DNA of 64,000 nt from Bacillota bacterium (GTDB lineage: Bacteria; Bacillota; UBA4882; UBA8346). This document shows, piece by piece, positions 9,659 through 18,526 of the stretch (positions are counted from its first letter, which is position 1; every line of letters starts with the position of its first letter). Both the position numbers and the translations under genes were made by a program. The notes under the pieces were generated by a model. It was not told the DNA's origin. It saw only the letters and a list, made by a program, of their open reading frames with translations, and ran no database searches. The stretch covers positions 38,956-102,955 of the forward strand of contig JARKQY010000040.1 in NCBI GenBank assembly GCA_029974635.1. The letters are read 5' to 3'.

Positions 9659-9690
9659 TAAAAAGGAGGACTGTCTATGTATGACAGCCC
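9659..9690 (-). terminator. Rho-independent terminator after the small unknown gene
   Basis: On the minus strand GGGCTGTC and GACAGTCC form an 8-pair stem with one mismatch around a 7-base loop, followed by TCCTTTTT. It begins 2 bases past the stop of the upstream gene. The other strand reads as a ribosome-binding site plus a 15-codon frame, which I treat as a coincidence of the terminator sequence. Confidence 0.6.
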
Positions 9691-9691
9691 A

Positions 9692-10069
9692 TTATTGATA
9701 ATAATAACACAAATATTTAGATGAAATAACTCGAAAAATCGGGCGCGCAGGTGAGTTCCTGAGAAAAGGCAGAACCTCTAATATTCTAAGGTCAAAACGG
9801 ATGAAACTTGGAAAGTGGTTTATTTTTTCAACTTCGACGGTTGCGACTAAATGACCCGCTTGCTCCGGTTTTTTGCCTGCTTTGATGATTTCCCCTAAAA
9901 CCTCCCCCAATCCAGGATTTTGGAGATCAGTCAGTATTTCAGGTTCAATATCGTTAAGTTGATAAGCCAGATGAGTGCAATAACCACTGCCCAGGCTTTT
10001 AATACTTTCAACCAGCCATTGTTCCTTTATCAGCATTTGGAGGGTTTTAGGAGGATGGTTTTCCATCAT
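9692..10069 (-). CDS. hypothetical protein, 125 residues
   Basis: I do not recognise this protein. It has two adjacent ATG codons preceded by a strong AAGGGAGGGG ribosome-binding site, and a terminator directly after the stop, so it is most likely a real monocistronic gene. No signal peptide or membrane segment is seen. The middle (ATVEVEKINHFPSF then IRFDLRILEVLPF) suggests alternating beta strands in the second half, and there are two cysteines. A chorismate-lyase-like fold crossed my mind, but no diagnostic residues support it. A copy of the dispersed hairpin repeat sits just upstream, between it and serA. Confidence 0.6.
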   Translation of the reverse strand: MMENHPPKTLQMLIKEQWLVESIKSLGSGYCTHLAYQLNDIEPEILTDLQNPGLGEVLGEIIKAGKKPEQAGHLVATVEVEKINHFPSFIRFDLRILEVLPFLRNSPARPIFRVISSKYLCYYYQ

Positions 10070-10164
10070 TCAAATCCCCTCCCTTAAGCGGTCCCAGAAA
10101 TCAATCTGTGGAAATATACCGCTTTAATAATGAGTTAGTTATTATATGCGCAAAAGAACCGGAC

Positions 10165-10243
10165 TGTTATATAATTATCTATAAAAAGTTTGCTCTTTTG
10201 GCAAATTTTTGGGGATAATTTTAAATTGGCTGCGCTACAATAT
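10165..10243 (-). repeat. dispersed hairpin repeat, copy 1
   Basis: Reading the minus strand, this 79-base unit matches copies at 38150-38220 and 60504-60590. It starts TATTGTAGCGCAGCCAATTT, then has AATTATCC and a pairing GATAATT that enclose an inner TTTGC/GCAAA stem, and ends with TTATATAACA. It lies between serA and the small unknown gene. It contains no reading frame. Confidence 0.8.
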
Positions 10244-10269
10244 GAGACTATTGAAGAATCCCATTAATT

Positions 10270-11847
10270 TCATAGGCTGATTGCCCATGCTTTGGTAACA
10301 GTTTTAGCTTTTTCGAGCTTTTCAATAATTCCAGCGGTTGCGGAATCTACATGCAATAGCATTAAAGCATTACCACCCTGCTTGATACGGCCAACCTGCA
10401 TTGCTGCAATATTTATGCCGTGTTGCCCCAAAATTGTTCCAATTTCGCCAATGACTCCGGGTTGATCTGTATGATTGATACCTATTAAATTACCGGCCGG
10501 AGCAATATCAAAGTGATAACCGTCAATCTCCATAATCCGGGCTTCATTATTATTGATAACTGTTCCGGACAATGTATGAGTTTCCTTCATTGTTGAAACC
10601 GAAACCTTGACCAAACTTGAAAAACCGGTAACATCAGGGAGCTTATGCTCAGTGATCTTAATTCCCCGTTCTTTGGCCAGATATATAGCATTTACTTGAT
10701 TCACTTCCTCACCTAAATCTGCTTGCAGGAGCCCTTTTAAAACCAGCGTCGCTAAGTAGTTAGTCTCTAACTTTGAAATATCTCCCAAAAAACTAATCCC
10801 CAGTTTAGTTATACCAGGTTTGGCCAATTGGCCGGCAAATTTCCCCAAGGCTTCCATTAAGCTGAAAAACGGCTGGATTGCCGTGCGTACTTCATTGCGT
10901 AAAGGCGGAAGATTAACGGCGTTTTTAAAGACTTCTCCTTTTAATACCTTGATAACCTCAACCGCTACATCGACAGCTACATTTTCCTGAGCTTCCTTGG
11001 TTGAAGCACCTAAATGTGGTGTAACTATCGCTTGTGGTAGATCAATCAGCGTTCGATCCGCTGGCGGCTCACTCGGATATACATCCAAAGCCACTCCGGC
11101 AACCTGCCCGCTTTTAATAGCTTCGGCCAGAGCAGCTTCATCATAAATTCCGCCCCGAGCGCAATTAATCAACCGAACCCCTTTTTTCATTTTTGTAAAC
11201 TCTTTGGCGCCAAAAAGTCCTTTGGTTTCAGCCGTTAACGGAGTATGGACGGTTATAAAATCAGATTCGGTTATGATCCGGTTTAAATCAACCAGAATAA
11301 CTCCTAAAGATTCTGCTTTTTCCGCAGTAAGAAACGGATCAAATGCCAGAACGGTCATATTCATAGCCAGCATTCGTTTAGCGACCTCGCTTCCGATCCG
11401 GCCCATACCGACAATACCTAACGTTTTTCCACTGACTTCGAGTCCGGTAAAGCTCTTACGGTCCCAAGCCCCCCCTTTTAAAGAAGCGTGAGCTTGCGGG
11501 ATGTTCCTGGCCAAAGCCATCAGCATGGCAATTGTCAGCTCGGCAGTGGAAATCGTGTTCCCGTCCGGGGCGTTTAAAACGATAATACCCTTTTTAGTAG
11601 CCGCTTCTACGTCTACATTGTCGACCCCTACCCCGGCGCGGCCAATTACCTTTAAGGTATCGGCTACTGCAATAATATCAGCAGTAACCTTCGTCTGACT
11701 CCGAACGATTAAGGCATCATAGTTTTTTATTTTGGCAGTCAGTTCTTCTTTGGTGTGATCGGTTTTCACCTCGACTTCAAACCCGGCCTCTTTAAAAAGC
11801 TCGATTCCAGCCGGTGTTATCGGGTCACTAATTAATACTTTTGCCAT
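10270..11847 (-). CDS. serA: D-3-phosphoglycerate dehydrogenase
   Basis: A 525-residue long-form SerA, the first committed enzyme of serine synthesis, oxidising 3-phosphoglycerate with NAD. The Rossmann motif [16 protein letters not shown] lies near residue 145; the catalytic region shows [14 protein letters not shown] (Arg), DVYPSEPP (Glu) and [12 protein letters not shown] (His). After the catalytic part come an intervening domain and a C-terminal ACT domain ([20 protein letters not shown]), usually the serine-sensing part. It stands alone: no serC or serB next to it. A T-box leader upstream controls it according to charged tRNA-Ser. Confidence 0.96.
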   Translation of the reverse strand: MAKVLISDPITPAGIELFKEAGFEVEVKTDHTKEELTAKIKNYDALIVRSQTKVTADIIAVADTLKVIGRAGVGVDNVDVEAATKKGIIVLNAPDGNTISTAELTIAMLMALARNIPQAHASLKGGAWDRKSFTGLEVSGKTLGIVGMGRIGSEVAKRMLAMNMTVLAFDPFLTAEKAESLGVILVDLNRIITESDFITVHTPLTAETKGLFGAKEFTKMKKGVRLINCARGGIYDEAALAEAIKSGQVAGVALDVYPSEPPADRTLIDLPQAIVTPHLGASTKEAQENVAVDVAVEVIKVLKGEVFKNAVNLPPLRNEVRTAIQPFFSLMEALGKFAGQLAKPGITKLGISFLGDISKLETNYLATLVLKGLLQADLGEEVNQVNAIYLAKERGIKITEHKLPDVTGFSSLVKVSVSTMKETHTLSGTVINNNEARIMEIDGYHFDIAPAGNLIGINHTDQPGVIGEIGTILGQHGINIAAMQVGRIKQGGNALMLLHVDSATAGIIEKLEKAKTVTKAWAISL

Positions 11848-11924
11848 TTACGGACACCTCTTTCTCTTCTTCTCTTTTTAATTGAAACTTTTAAAACTTC
11901 GCTGATCTTCACCTGACTGGAAAC

Positions 11925-12212
11925 AAAAAAGCCTTTCAATCCGATTAGGGACGAAAGACCGTGGTACCACCCTATTTTAACCCATAAAAAAAACGGGTTT
12001 CCAGTATCATTCACTGGATACTCTAAAGCGATAACGGGCTACCCGACAAGGCTTTCTTACGAAGTTCAGGCTAGATCCGACTTCATAGTTTAACCTCATT
12101 GCTCCAAGGGGGATTCACCTTTAGCCGTACTGGTTTTCAGCGACCACCAGTTCTCTATTTACAGGTCTAAAAGCTACTGTTCCTTATCAACGCAGTCAAA
12201 TTTATATAATGT
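11925..12212 (-). promoter_or_regulatory. T-box riboswitch, serine specific, upstream of serA
   Basis: The minus strand carries the hallmark AGGGTGGTACCACG of the antiterminator bulge at about 11953-11969. Upstream lies stem I with AGTA, AGAGA and a distal GGTGG...AACC loop. The specifier loop reads GTGAA then TCC (12111-12113), a serine codon. Downstream, GTCTTTC and GAAAGGC pair, followed by T6, forming the terminator some 75 bases before serA. Uncharged tRNA-Ser would stabilise the antiterminator and allow serA transcription. The UCC codon matches the GGA anticodon of the tRNA-Ser at 46.2 kb. Confidence 0.93.
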
Positions 12213-12220
12213 CATTTTGT

Positions 12221-12250
12221 ATTATATATTGGTTTCAAGATAATTGTCAA
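12221..12250 (-). promoter_or_regulatory. vegetative promoter of the serA T-box leader
   Basis: On the minus strand TTGACA (12245-12250) and TATAAT (12221-12226) are separated by 18 bases, both boxes perfect matches to the SigA consensus. Transcription would start near 12214, at the beginning of the T-box leader. Confidence 0.8.
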
Positions 12251-12348
12251 GATTTTTTGGTAAAACACAATTCTTTTAAACAGAACCAAATAAAAAGAGG
12301 TGCCTTTTACCGGCGACCTCTCTGGTTAAACAGTTATAATAAAATACT

Positions 12349-13710
12349 TTAACCTACTTCGTTCCCGCGAGCATCGACTTTTCTTATTTTTTCCTCCCTG
12401 CCGGTATTGGCATTATAGTATATTAGGTAGCGATCTTTCTGCAAAGTACCATCAACTTCGTAACAAAGTACTTTATTATACATTTCATCCAATACCTGGG
12501 CAAGCTGAATTTTCTTCATCTCTAAATTAGGATTTAGGAGTTTACGGATATTACCTTCGTTTATCTTTGGATTCGAGAAAGCCGGAGCTTTTGGATTATT
12601 GAAAGTGACCAAAGCAATGGCATCCATTCCCAGTATTTCCCCGTTATCTTGGGCCACTTGCAGTTTAATCATCTCCGGGTAATGAAGGATTTTGTTGCGC
12701 CTTGGGACAAAAGTAATTGTCGCAATATTAGCAAAGCTTTCATCGCTAACCGGCTCCATATTTGAATACCCATTCCGGTCCAAAAATGCTTTGCCTTTTT
12801 CCCGCGCTTGGATTAAATTGATTCTCGGCCTTACCACACTACGATTGGCCAGCATCCAGGCAACATGGCCTCCTTTGACACTTATGCTTAAGCGTGTCTC
12901 TTGGTTCTTACGGCGGGGATCAGTTGCAGTAACCATATAACTTGGAAACCCACCATGGATTAGCCGGTCATATTTTATCGTCGCATTTTTGTAATTTGGT
13001 CCCAAGAACCGCCGTGCTATTGCCACCGCTTCCCGCGAGCTGACGTTTTTTCCGGTTAATCCGGTGGCTTTGGGAACAAATCCTAGATTATTACCCTCAA
13101 ATTGGATATCAGGCACCCGGCGCAAACCATCTTCCAACATTAAAAAGGCTTTGGTAACTTTATTGTTGTTCAGACTGTTACTGGCTAAACCACTGGCCCC
13201 TATTGGACCTAGCCGATCAACCTCCAACCACCGGGCGCGGGAAGAATAAAATTGTTCCCGCAATGAAGATACATGTTTGAGAATGATTTGGGTTTGATCT
13301 CGTAAATTTTGTAAAGCAGACCATTCCTTGGAATCCGGCTGGTCTCCGCTGACTAACCCGTTTTGAGCGGTATTAAAGCAGAAGGTGCTGACCTTCGCCA
13401 GAAGCATCTTGGTCCGGGACAGATCCACGGATGTTAGCGGCAATTGTCCCAAGTTCTCCTGCGATGAATTGGATTCCCGCCAACAATCTGTTAACAACCG
13501 GATGGATTGTGGAAAAGAACCGGCCACCAATGCTTTTGACATTGAAGTTTCCATGTTGGAAACATGCCTGATTAATTCTTCAAAAGACTGTTGATATTGG
13601 TTTTCCGCATTAACTTCCCATTGCCGTTTCGTCTGATACTGTGAATATCCCCATCCTGCCGTAACTACCAACGCCAATAAAAGTAAGGGAATAATCAATT
13701 TATTCTTCAT
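12349..13710 (-). CDS. ypeB: germination protein YpeB
   Basis: A 453-residue YpeB homologue: an N-terminal membrane anchor (residues 4-23), a helical region to about residue 190, and C-terminal PepSY-type repeats starting at NVSSREAVAIARRFLG and NLIQAREKGKAFLDRNGY. YpeB protects and localises the cortex-lytic enzyme SleB in spores. In Bacillus sleB and ypeB are adjacent; here no sleB is next to it, so a distant SleB or another partner is implied. Upstream on the minus strand TGCATA and GAATATTA at 18 bases resemble a forespore sigma-G promoter, but weakly. Confidence 0.88.
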   Translation of the reverse strand: MKNKLIIPLLLLALVVTAGWGYSQYQTKRQWEVNAENQYQQSFEELIRHVSNMETSMSKALVAGSFPQSIRLLTDCWRESNSSQENLGQLPLTSVDLSRTKMLLAKVSTFCFNTAQNGLVSGDQPDSKEWSALQNLRDQTQIILKHVSSLREQFYSSRARWLEVDRLGPIGASGLASNSLNNNKVTKAFLMLEDGLRRVPDIQFEGNNLGFVPKATGLTGKNVSSREAVAIARRFLGPNYKNATIKYDRLIHGGFPSYMVTATDPRRKNQETRLSISVKGGHVAWMLANRSVVRPRINLIQAREKGKAFLDRNGYSNMEPVSDESFANIATITFVPRRNKILHYPEMIKLQVAQDNGEILGMDAIALVTFNNPKAPAFSNPKINEGNIRKLLNPNLEMKKIQLAQVLDEMYNKVLCYEVDGTLQKDRYLIYYNANTGREEKIRKVDARGNEVG

Positions 13711-13775
13711 TATTAACTCATCCTTTCAAGGAGAATGCCTTTACCGAGTAATATTCCCATTGAAAGGAGGTTGCT

Positions 13776-13826
13776 ATGCATCAAGAGTTCAATTCCATGG
13801 AAGTGGTAGATAATTATGTTGTTTAA
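13776..13826 (+). CDS. possible 16-codon peptide, MHQEFNSMEVVDNYVV
   Basis: The frame begins ATG 5 bases after a perfect AAAGGAGG, which is stronger than that of most genes here, and ends at TAA after 16 codons. It is divergent from ypeB and about 200 bases before the next gene. It could be a leader or signalling peptide, the remains of a lost gene, or chance, because the same bases serve as the ypeB promoter on the other strand. Confidence 0.25.
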   Translation: MHQEFNSMEVVDNYVV

Positions 13827-13917
13827 TCTATGAATTATTTTTATCTTGCCAAACACCGATGTTTAGGAACCGTATTTTAGCAAATCCATTACCAATTATA
13901 TTTCTATCAGAAAATCA

Positions 13918-13946
13918 ATGACAATATTTAAATAGTAAGCTATAAT
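13918..13946 (+). promoter_or_regulatory. promoter of the glycosyltransferase-glf operon
   Basis: ATGACA and TATAAT are 17 bases apart, so the -10 box is perfect and the -35 box has one mismatch to TTGACA. It lies about 80 bases before the first gene. Confidence 0.55.
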
Positions 13947-14026
13947 TTAAAGTGATTTTAGAAACTATAGGATTAGCTAAAATGTTCAATTCAATATTCG
14001 ATTAAAAATTGAGGGGGATATAAGAA

Positions 14027-15100
14027 TTGACAAAAAAAATTGTAGAATTAGCCAGCAGAAAAGGAAACCAAATTGCATTTGCGAATAATGTAAATGAAAA
14101 TGTAAGTAATCATAACCCATTAAAAATAGAATGCGATAACCAAACCAAAATTTACATATATTGCCCGGCAAATTATGCATCTGGAGGTCCTGAATTACTA
14201 CATCAATTAGCATTTCATCTTCAAACCCTCGGAATCAATGCAAATATATGGTATCATAGTTTCAAAAAAAAAGGCTCCCCTATACACCCCAAGTTTAAAA
14301 AGTATCTTTCAGACAACTACGTAACCAGCATTAATGATATTAAGGATGATCCAAAAACTATTATTATTTTTCCTGAGGTTACGACCAATATGGTTGATAT
14401 TCTTCCCTCTTCAAAAAAGATTGTCTGGTGGCTATCCGTAGACAATCATATCGAGTTATTTTTTTATAGGAAAAATAAAGGGGATTTTTATAATCCCGAG
14501 GTCCTTCATTTTTATCAAAGTGAATACGCCAAACGTTATTTACTCAATATAGGAATAAGTCCTGACCGCATACACCGTTTATCCGATTATATCAATGATA
14601 GGTTCCTTCATTCAATAACTGATACAAACAACTATGTCCGCCAAAATCTAGTTTTTTATAATCCCAAACGAGGGATATCTCTGACCAAAAAAATCATCAG
14701 GATCACGCAAAAAAAAAGGAGGGATATCCAATTCACACCAATTCAAAATATGGATATGGATCAAATGATAAATGCTTTTCATCAAGGAAAAGTTTATTTA
14801 GATTTTGGAAACCATCCTGGGAAAGATCGACTACCCCGTGAAACTGCCGTATTCGGACTATGTATCCTTGTTCGAAAGGTTGGCGCAGCAAGAACTTTTG
14901 AAGATATGCCAATTCCTGAGGAATATAAGTTTGCAGACTGTTTTGACCAACCCAGCCTTAACAAAATCAGCGATAAGATTATTGAGCTGATTGATGAGTT
15001 CGAGCATCACCAGGCAAAGTTTAAAGATTATCGTAATTTCATTCTATCGGAAAAAGATACTTTTATTAATGATATTAAGAATATCTTCGTTAGGAGATAA
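14027..15100 (+). CDS. glycosyltransferase-like protein next to glf
   Basis: A 357-residue cytoplasmic protein with an apparent GT-B (GT4-like) fold. Signs are YIYCPANYASGGPELLHQLAFHL near residue 45, matching the glycine-rich N-terminal loop, KIVWWLSVDN, and a C-terminal nucleotide-sugar region KVYLDFGNHPGKDRLPRETAVFGLCILV. TTG is the start, with GAGGGGG 9 bases upstream. The next gene, glf, starts 3 bases after the stop, so transfer of galactofuranose is a reasonable guess but is inference only. Its base composition is more AT-rich than the housekeeping genes around it. Confidence 0.65.
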   Translation: MTKKIVELASRKGNQIAFANNVNENVSNHNPLKIECDNQTKIYIYCPANYASGGPELLHQLAFHLQTLGINANIWYHSFKKKGSPIHPKFKKYLSDNYVTSINDIKDDPKTIIIFPEVTTNMVDILPSSKKIVWWLSVDNHIELFFYRKNKGDFYNPEVLHFYQSEYAKRYLLNIGISPDRIHRLSDYINDRFLHSITDTNNYVRQNLVFYNPKRGISLTKKIIRITQKKRRDIQFTPIQNMDMDQMINAFHQGKVYLDFGNHPGKDRLPRETAVFGLCILVRKVGAARTFEDMPIPEEYKFADCFDQPSLNKISDKIIELIDEFEHHQAKFKDYRNFILSEKDTFINDIKNIFVRR

Positions 15101-15103
15101 TTA

Positions 15104-16279
15104 ATGGCAACAGATTATGATGTTTTAATCGTTGGCGCTGGATTTGCAGGTTCAACAGCAGCACGAATATTGGCTGAGCAAGGAAATAAAATTTTATTAA
15201 TCGAAAAACGACCCCACATCGGCGGCAATATGTATGATTTCACCAGCAAAACAGGAGTTACCGTCCATAAATATGGACCTCATATCTATCATACCAACTC
15301 CGATGCAGTTCACCGTTTTTTATCACGCTTTACCGAATGGTGGAACTATTCCCATGAGGTTGTTGGGTGGGTGGATGAAAAATTCGTAGTTATCCCGTTT
15401 AATCTCAATTCCCTTGAGATAACCTTCCCTAATTATTCGGAATTACGAGAGTTACTCATTGGGGATTTTGGCATGGAACAAAAGGTCCCCATTTTAGAAA
15501 TGATGAATCATTCCAAACAATCCATTCGAGAAATAGCCGATTATATCTATCGTAAGATTTTTTTGTATTATACCCTTAAGCAGTGGGGAATTTCGCCGGA
15601 AGAAATTGACCCTTCCGTAACAGGTCGTGTTCCTGTCTATATTTCTTATGACAATCGTTATTTCCGGGATAAATACCAAGGACTCCCCAAAGATGGATTC
15701 ATAAATTTATTTACTAAAATGCTTGATCATGAAAATATCGTTATTAAGACCGGTGTAGATGCAAAAAATATTATCGCAATTGATCCCCTTGAAAACAGAG
15801 TAGAGTTCCGGGGAGAGATCCAAGCAAAGCAAGTAATCTATACCGGAGCGATTGATGAGCTTTTTAATTATCGGTATGGTACTCTTCCTTACCGTTCTTT
15901 GCATTTTCAATTTGAGGATCTGGAAAAGAGCGAAGGCCCGGAACTTCCCAAAGGCACGGTAAATTTTCCAGGTCCTCCAGAAATCTATCCATATACAAGA
16001 GTTACGGATTTTTGGCATTTTTCCACCAACAAACCAAAATACGGCACTACCATCGTGAAGGAATTTCCCGGCGCTTATAATATACATAGTCAACAGTTCA
16101 ACTCACCTTACTATCCGGTCATTAATGAACATTGTATAAAGATTTATAATCAATACCAACAGGAGGCGCAATCCGTTAAGAATCTTCACCTCCTGGGCCG
16201 ATTGGCCGAATATAAATACTATAATATGGATAGTGTTATCGAAAGAACCATAACCTATATTAAAGAGAACATTAATTAA
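15104..16279 (+). CDS. glf: UDP-galactopyranose mutase
   Basis: A 391-residue flavoprotein that converts UDP-galactopyranose to UDP-galactofuranose. The FAD-binding GAGFAGSTAARILAEQG starts at residue 11; the typical KRPHIGGNMYD, YGPHIYHTN and PVYISYDNRYF-type segments follow, and the C-terminus has LLGRLAEYKYYNMDSVIER. Length fits the bacterial family. It is co-transcribed with the preceding glycosyltransferase. Its presence says the cell makes a galactofuranose-containing surface glycan. Confidence 0.95.
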   Translation: MATDYDVLIVGAGFAGSTAARILAEQGNKILLIEKRPHIGGNMYDFTSKTGVTVHKYGPHIYHTNSDAVHRFLSRFTEWWNYSHEVVGWVDEKFVVIPFNLNSLEITFPNYSELRELLIGDFGMEQKVPILEMMNHSKQSIREIADYIYRKIFLYYTLKQWGISPEEIDPSVTGRVPVYISYDNRYFRDKYQGLPKDGFINLFTKMLDHENIVIKTGVDAKNIIAIDPLENRVEFRGEIQAKQVIYTGAIDELFNYRYGTLPYRSLHFQFEDLEKSEGPELPKGTVNFPGPPEIYPYTRVTDFWHFSTNKPKYGTTIVKEFPGAYNIHSQQFNSPYYPVINEHCIKIYNQYQQEAQSVKNLHLLGRLAEYKYYNMDSVIERTITYIKENIN

Positions 16280-16359
16280 ATGTTTGTTTGAATCAATAAA
16301 CCATAATGGTTAAAGTTAAAAACCATTTGCATTTTTATTTATATGGAGAAGGGATAACT

Positions 16360-17337
16360 ATGCCAAAAGTTAGTGTTTGTATGGCGGCTTATAATCATGA
16401 ACGTTACGTTGGTCGTGCGATTCAAAGTGTCTTGGATCAAACTTATCAAGATTGGGAACTGATAATTTCAGACGACGCTTCAACTGATCATACTCCAGAA
16501 ATAATTAGCGATTTTAGCGATCCCCGGATCAAGTTTTTTCGTTTCAAACAAAATCAAGGAATTGGCGCAACCACATTCAATTGTATCCGGGAATCGCAAG
16601 GTGAATATATCGCTATCCTTAATTCTGATGATATGTTTCTTCACTCTAAACTCGAAAAACAAGTCCGAATCTTAGATAACCAGCCAAATGTCGCCGCGGT
16701 CTTTACCCATACCTGGTTTATTGATAGTCAAGGGAAGGACTATAATAAACTGAATATTGGTTTCTACACTAATAAACGCAATATCTTCAATAAATCCAAT
16801 CGTTCACGCTTCGAATGGCTGAATTACTTTTTTTACCACCATAATACCTTGTGTGATCCCAGCGTTATGACCCGCCGGGAGGTTTTTACTACAATTGCTC
16901 CGGTGGAAGATATCACCGGCGACTTTGGCCGCTGGGTCCGGACTTGTCTGCAACATGAAATCTTTATAATTCCTGAAATACTGCTTAATTTTCGAATCCA
17001 CGCAAAAAATACCAGTGGCAATTGGCTTGAGCCACCGTCCAAAATATCCTGGCCTCTCTTGTTGATACTGCGAAATTATTTGGAAATCACTGCTCCTGAC
17101 GATTTACGGCTCATTTTCCCTGGATTCTTTGATGGCATGGAACTGGATACAGACTTGATTCCCTATTATCTTGCTTTGCCTGCTTTAAAAATACCTTCTT
17201 TAACGTACAAGGCATTTGCGGTTGATGCTATTTCCAGAGTCATAATGGATCCGCTGAAGGCTGAAAAACTTCGCAAAAACCACGGGTTCGGTATTAAGGA
17301 TTTCCAAAAAATATGCCGCTCCAATCGGTTGTTATAA
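16360..17337 (+). CDS. family 2 glycosyltransferase
   Basis: A 325-residue GT2 (GT-A fold) enzyme. The N-terminus PKVSVCMAAYNHERYVG is the classic opening, followed by DDASTDHTPEI and the metal-binding region AILNSDDMF. The ATG at 16360 has GGAGAAGGG upstream; a longer frame from 16306 lacks both a ribosome-binding site and homology. No membrane segments are seen. It probably adds a sugar in assembly of the galactofuranose-bearing glycan. Donor and acceptor cannot be told. Confidence 0.85.
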   Translation: MPKVSVCMAAYNHERYVGRAIQSVLDQTYQDWELIISDDASTDHTPEIISDFSDPRIKFFRFKQNQGIGATTFNCIRESQGEYIAILNSDDMFLHSKLEKQVRILDNQPNVAAVFTHTWFIDSQGKDYNKLNIGFYTNKRNIFNKSNRSRFEWLNYFFYHHNTLCDPSVMTRREVFTTIAPVEDITGDFGRWVRTCLQHEIFIIPEILLNFRIHAKNTSGNWLEPPSKISWPLLLILRNYLEITAPDDLRLIFPGFFDGMELDTDLIPYYLALPALKIPSLTYKAFAVDAISRVIMDPLKAEKLRKNHGFGIKDFQKICRSNRLL

Positions 17338-17421
17338 AACTAGAGAGAATGCCATGAATTTGGACATTTAATTTCGAAAGCACACGGACTCCAATTAGGA
17401 TTTAACCATTCTTTTGATTAT

Positions 17422-18303
17422 TTACAAATCTTTCTTCTTTCGTAATTCCAGATATTGTACGGAGAAATCTTGAACCAGATACATTTGAAGAACCTTACGG
17501 CAAATATTTTCTTTTATTTTATCCTTGCTTAAAATAGCTGAAAGTAAATCCCCTCTAATTTGTAGCAACATCAATAATCTGCCGGCTTTCTTTTGAAAAT
17601 CGCTGCCATGTTTATTGATCATGATGCCGTATCCTCGTTTGGCCTCATAATATACCAGCGGGTTAAATCCCGAACCGCAACTTTTGGCGCCGAAATGAAT
17701 AATTTCAGCATCGGGAGTGAAGTAGACCCGCCAACCGTTTTTAACGGCACGCCAGCATATCTCGATATCCTCCGGACAAAAAAAGAACTGCTCGTCCAAC
17801 CAGCCGTATCTCTCGCCGAATCCTCTTCTGATCAACATACCTGCGCCGGAGACATATCCTTTTTTTATGATCAGTGGTTTTTGCGATTTGGCGATTCGTG
17901 GCGCGATAAAACCAAATGCGAACGAATACGCTACTTTCCGGTCACCATCCAGATGGGTGCATCCAAAAATAGCCCCCTCTGGGTGTTCATCGGCAAAACG
18001 AATGAACCGGTCAAAAGTACCTGGCAGAATAACCGTATCACTATTTAGCAGCAGTATATACCGTCCTTTTGCAAGGCTGATTCCTTTATTCGACGCCTTA
18101 CTAAAACCAAGATTCTCTGATAAAGCCATCAAATTAACATTTGGAAAATCCGTCTCCAGCATTTCCCTAGTTCCATCCTGAGAATTATTATCAACGATGA
18201 AAATCTCATATTTGATTTTAGTTTCGTTTGAAAATATTGAATTCAGACACTCTTTTAAAAATTCTCTTGTATTATAACTCACTAATATAATTGATAAATC
18301 CAT
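17422..18303 (-). CDS. family 2 glycosyltransferase, rhamnosyltransferase-like
   Basis: A 293-residue GT2 enzyme starting MDLSIILVSYNTREFLKECL, with IFIVDNNSQDGT and LLLNSDTVILPG (the DXD-type site) and a later FFCPEDIEICWRAVKNGW, typical of the rhamnosyltransferase-like branch. AGGAGG lies just before the ATG. It converges on the preceding glycosyltransferase and is therefore transcribed on its own, although it clearly belongs to the same polysaccharide patch. The sugar specificity is inference. Confidence 0.85.
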   Translation of the reverse strand: MDLSIILVSYNTREFLKECLNSIFSNETKIKYEIFIVDNNSQDGTREMLETDFPNVNLMALSENLGFSKASNKGISLAKGRYILLLNSDTVILPGTFDRFIRFADEHPEGAIFGCTHLDGDRKVAYSFAFGFIAPRIAKSQKPLIIKKGYVSGAGMLIRRGFGERYGWLDEQFFFCPEDIEICWRAVKNGWRVYFTPDAEIIHFGAKSCGSGFNPLVYYEAKRGYGIMINKHGSDFQKKAGRLLMLLQIRGDLLSAILSKDKIKENICRKVLQMYLVQDFSVQYLELRKKKDL

Positions 18304-18377
18304 GGTTCCTCCTTATCGGCTTTAATCTCATTGCATAATATCACGTTTATCTATATTAAACAATTAGTAGTATGGTA

Positions 18378-18386
18378 TGCTATAAT
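18378..18386 (+). promoter_or_regulatory. possible extended -10 promoter of the unknown 196-residue protein
   Basis: TGCTATAAT is a perfect extended -10 element, but no good -35 box lies 17 bases upstream. A second candidate is CATATATATA at 18491-18500 with ACACC 16 bases before, loosely like a mother-cell sigma-K promoter. Neither is certain. Confidence 0.35.
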
Positions 18387-18526
18387 GATACATTTATGGT
18401 ATAGATAGGATTTCGTAACTCTTATAGCCAAAAAACATATGGAAATATTGTATTACTTTTTAAAAAATTACACCATTTTCCTTTGTGGAACATATATATA
18501 GGGAAACTACTCGAGGAGTGAGTTTA

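Larger units (their letters stand above)
13711..14026. other. 316-base intergenic region between ypeB and the glycosyltransferase operon
   Basis: It holds the divergent promoters of the two flanking genes and a very short frame with a strong ribosome-binding site, both listed separately. The rest is AT-rich and shows no repeat or RNA that I recognise. Confidence 0.6.

Noticed and set aside
9677..9724. 15-codon plus-strand frame with AAGGAGG before it
   Set aside because: It overlaps the hairpin and the 3' end of the minus-strand gene; the ribosome-binding look comes from the reverse complement of the terminator T-run.
11832..12014. 60-residue minus-strand frame ahead of serA
   Set aside because: It runs through the T-box antiterminator and terminator; this is RNA structure, not a gene.
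17593..18048. 151-residue plus-strand frame
   Set aside because: Lies opposite a clear GT2 glycosyltransferase.
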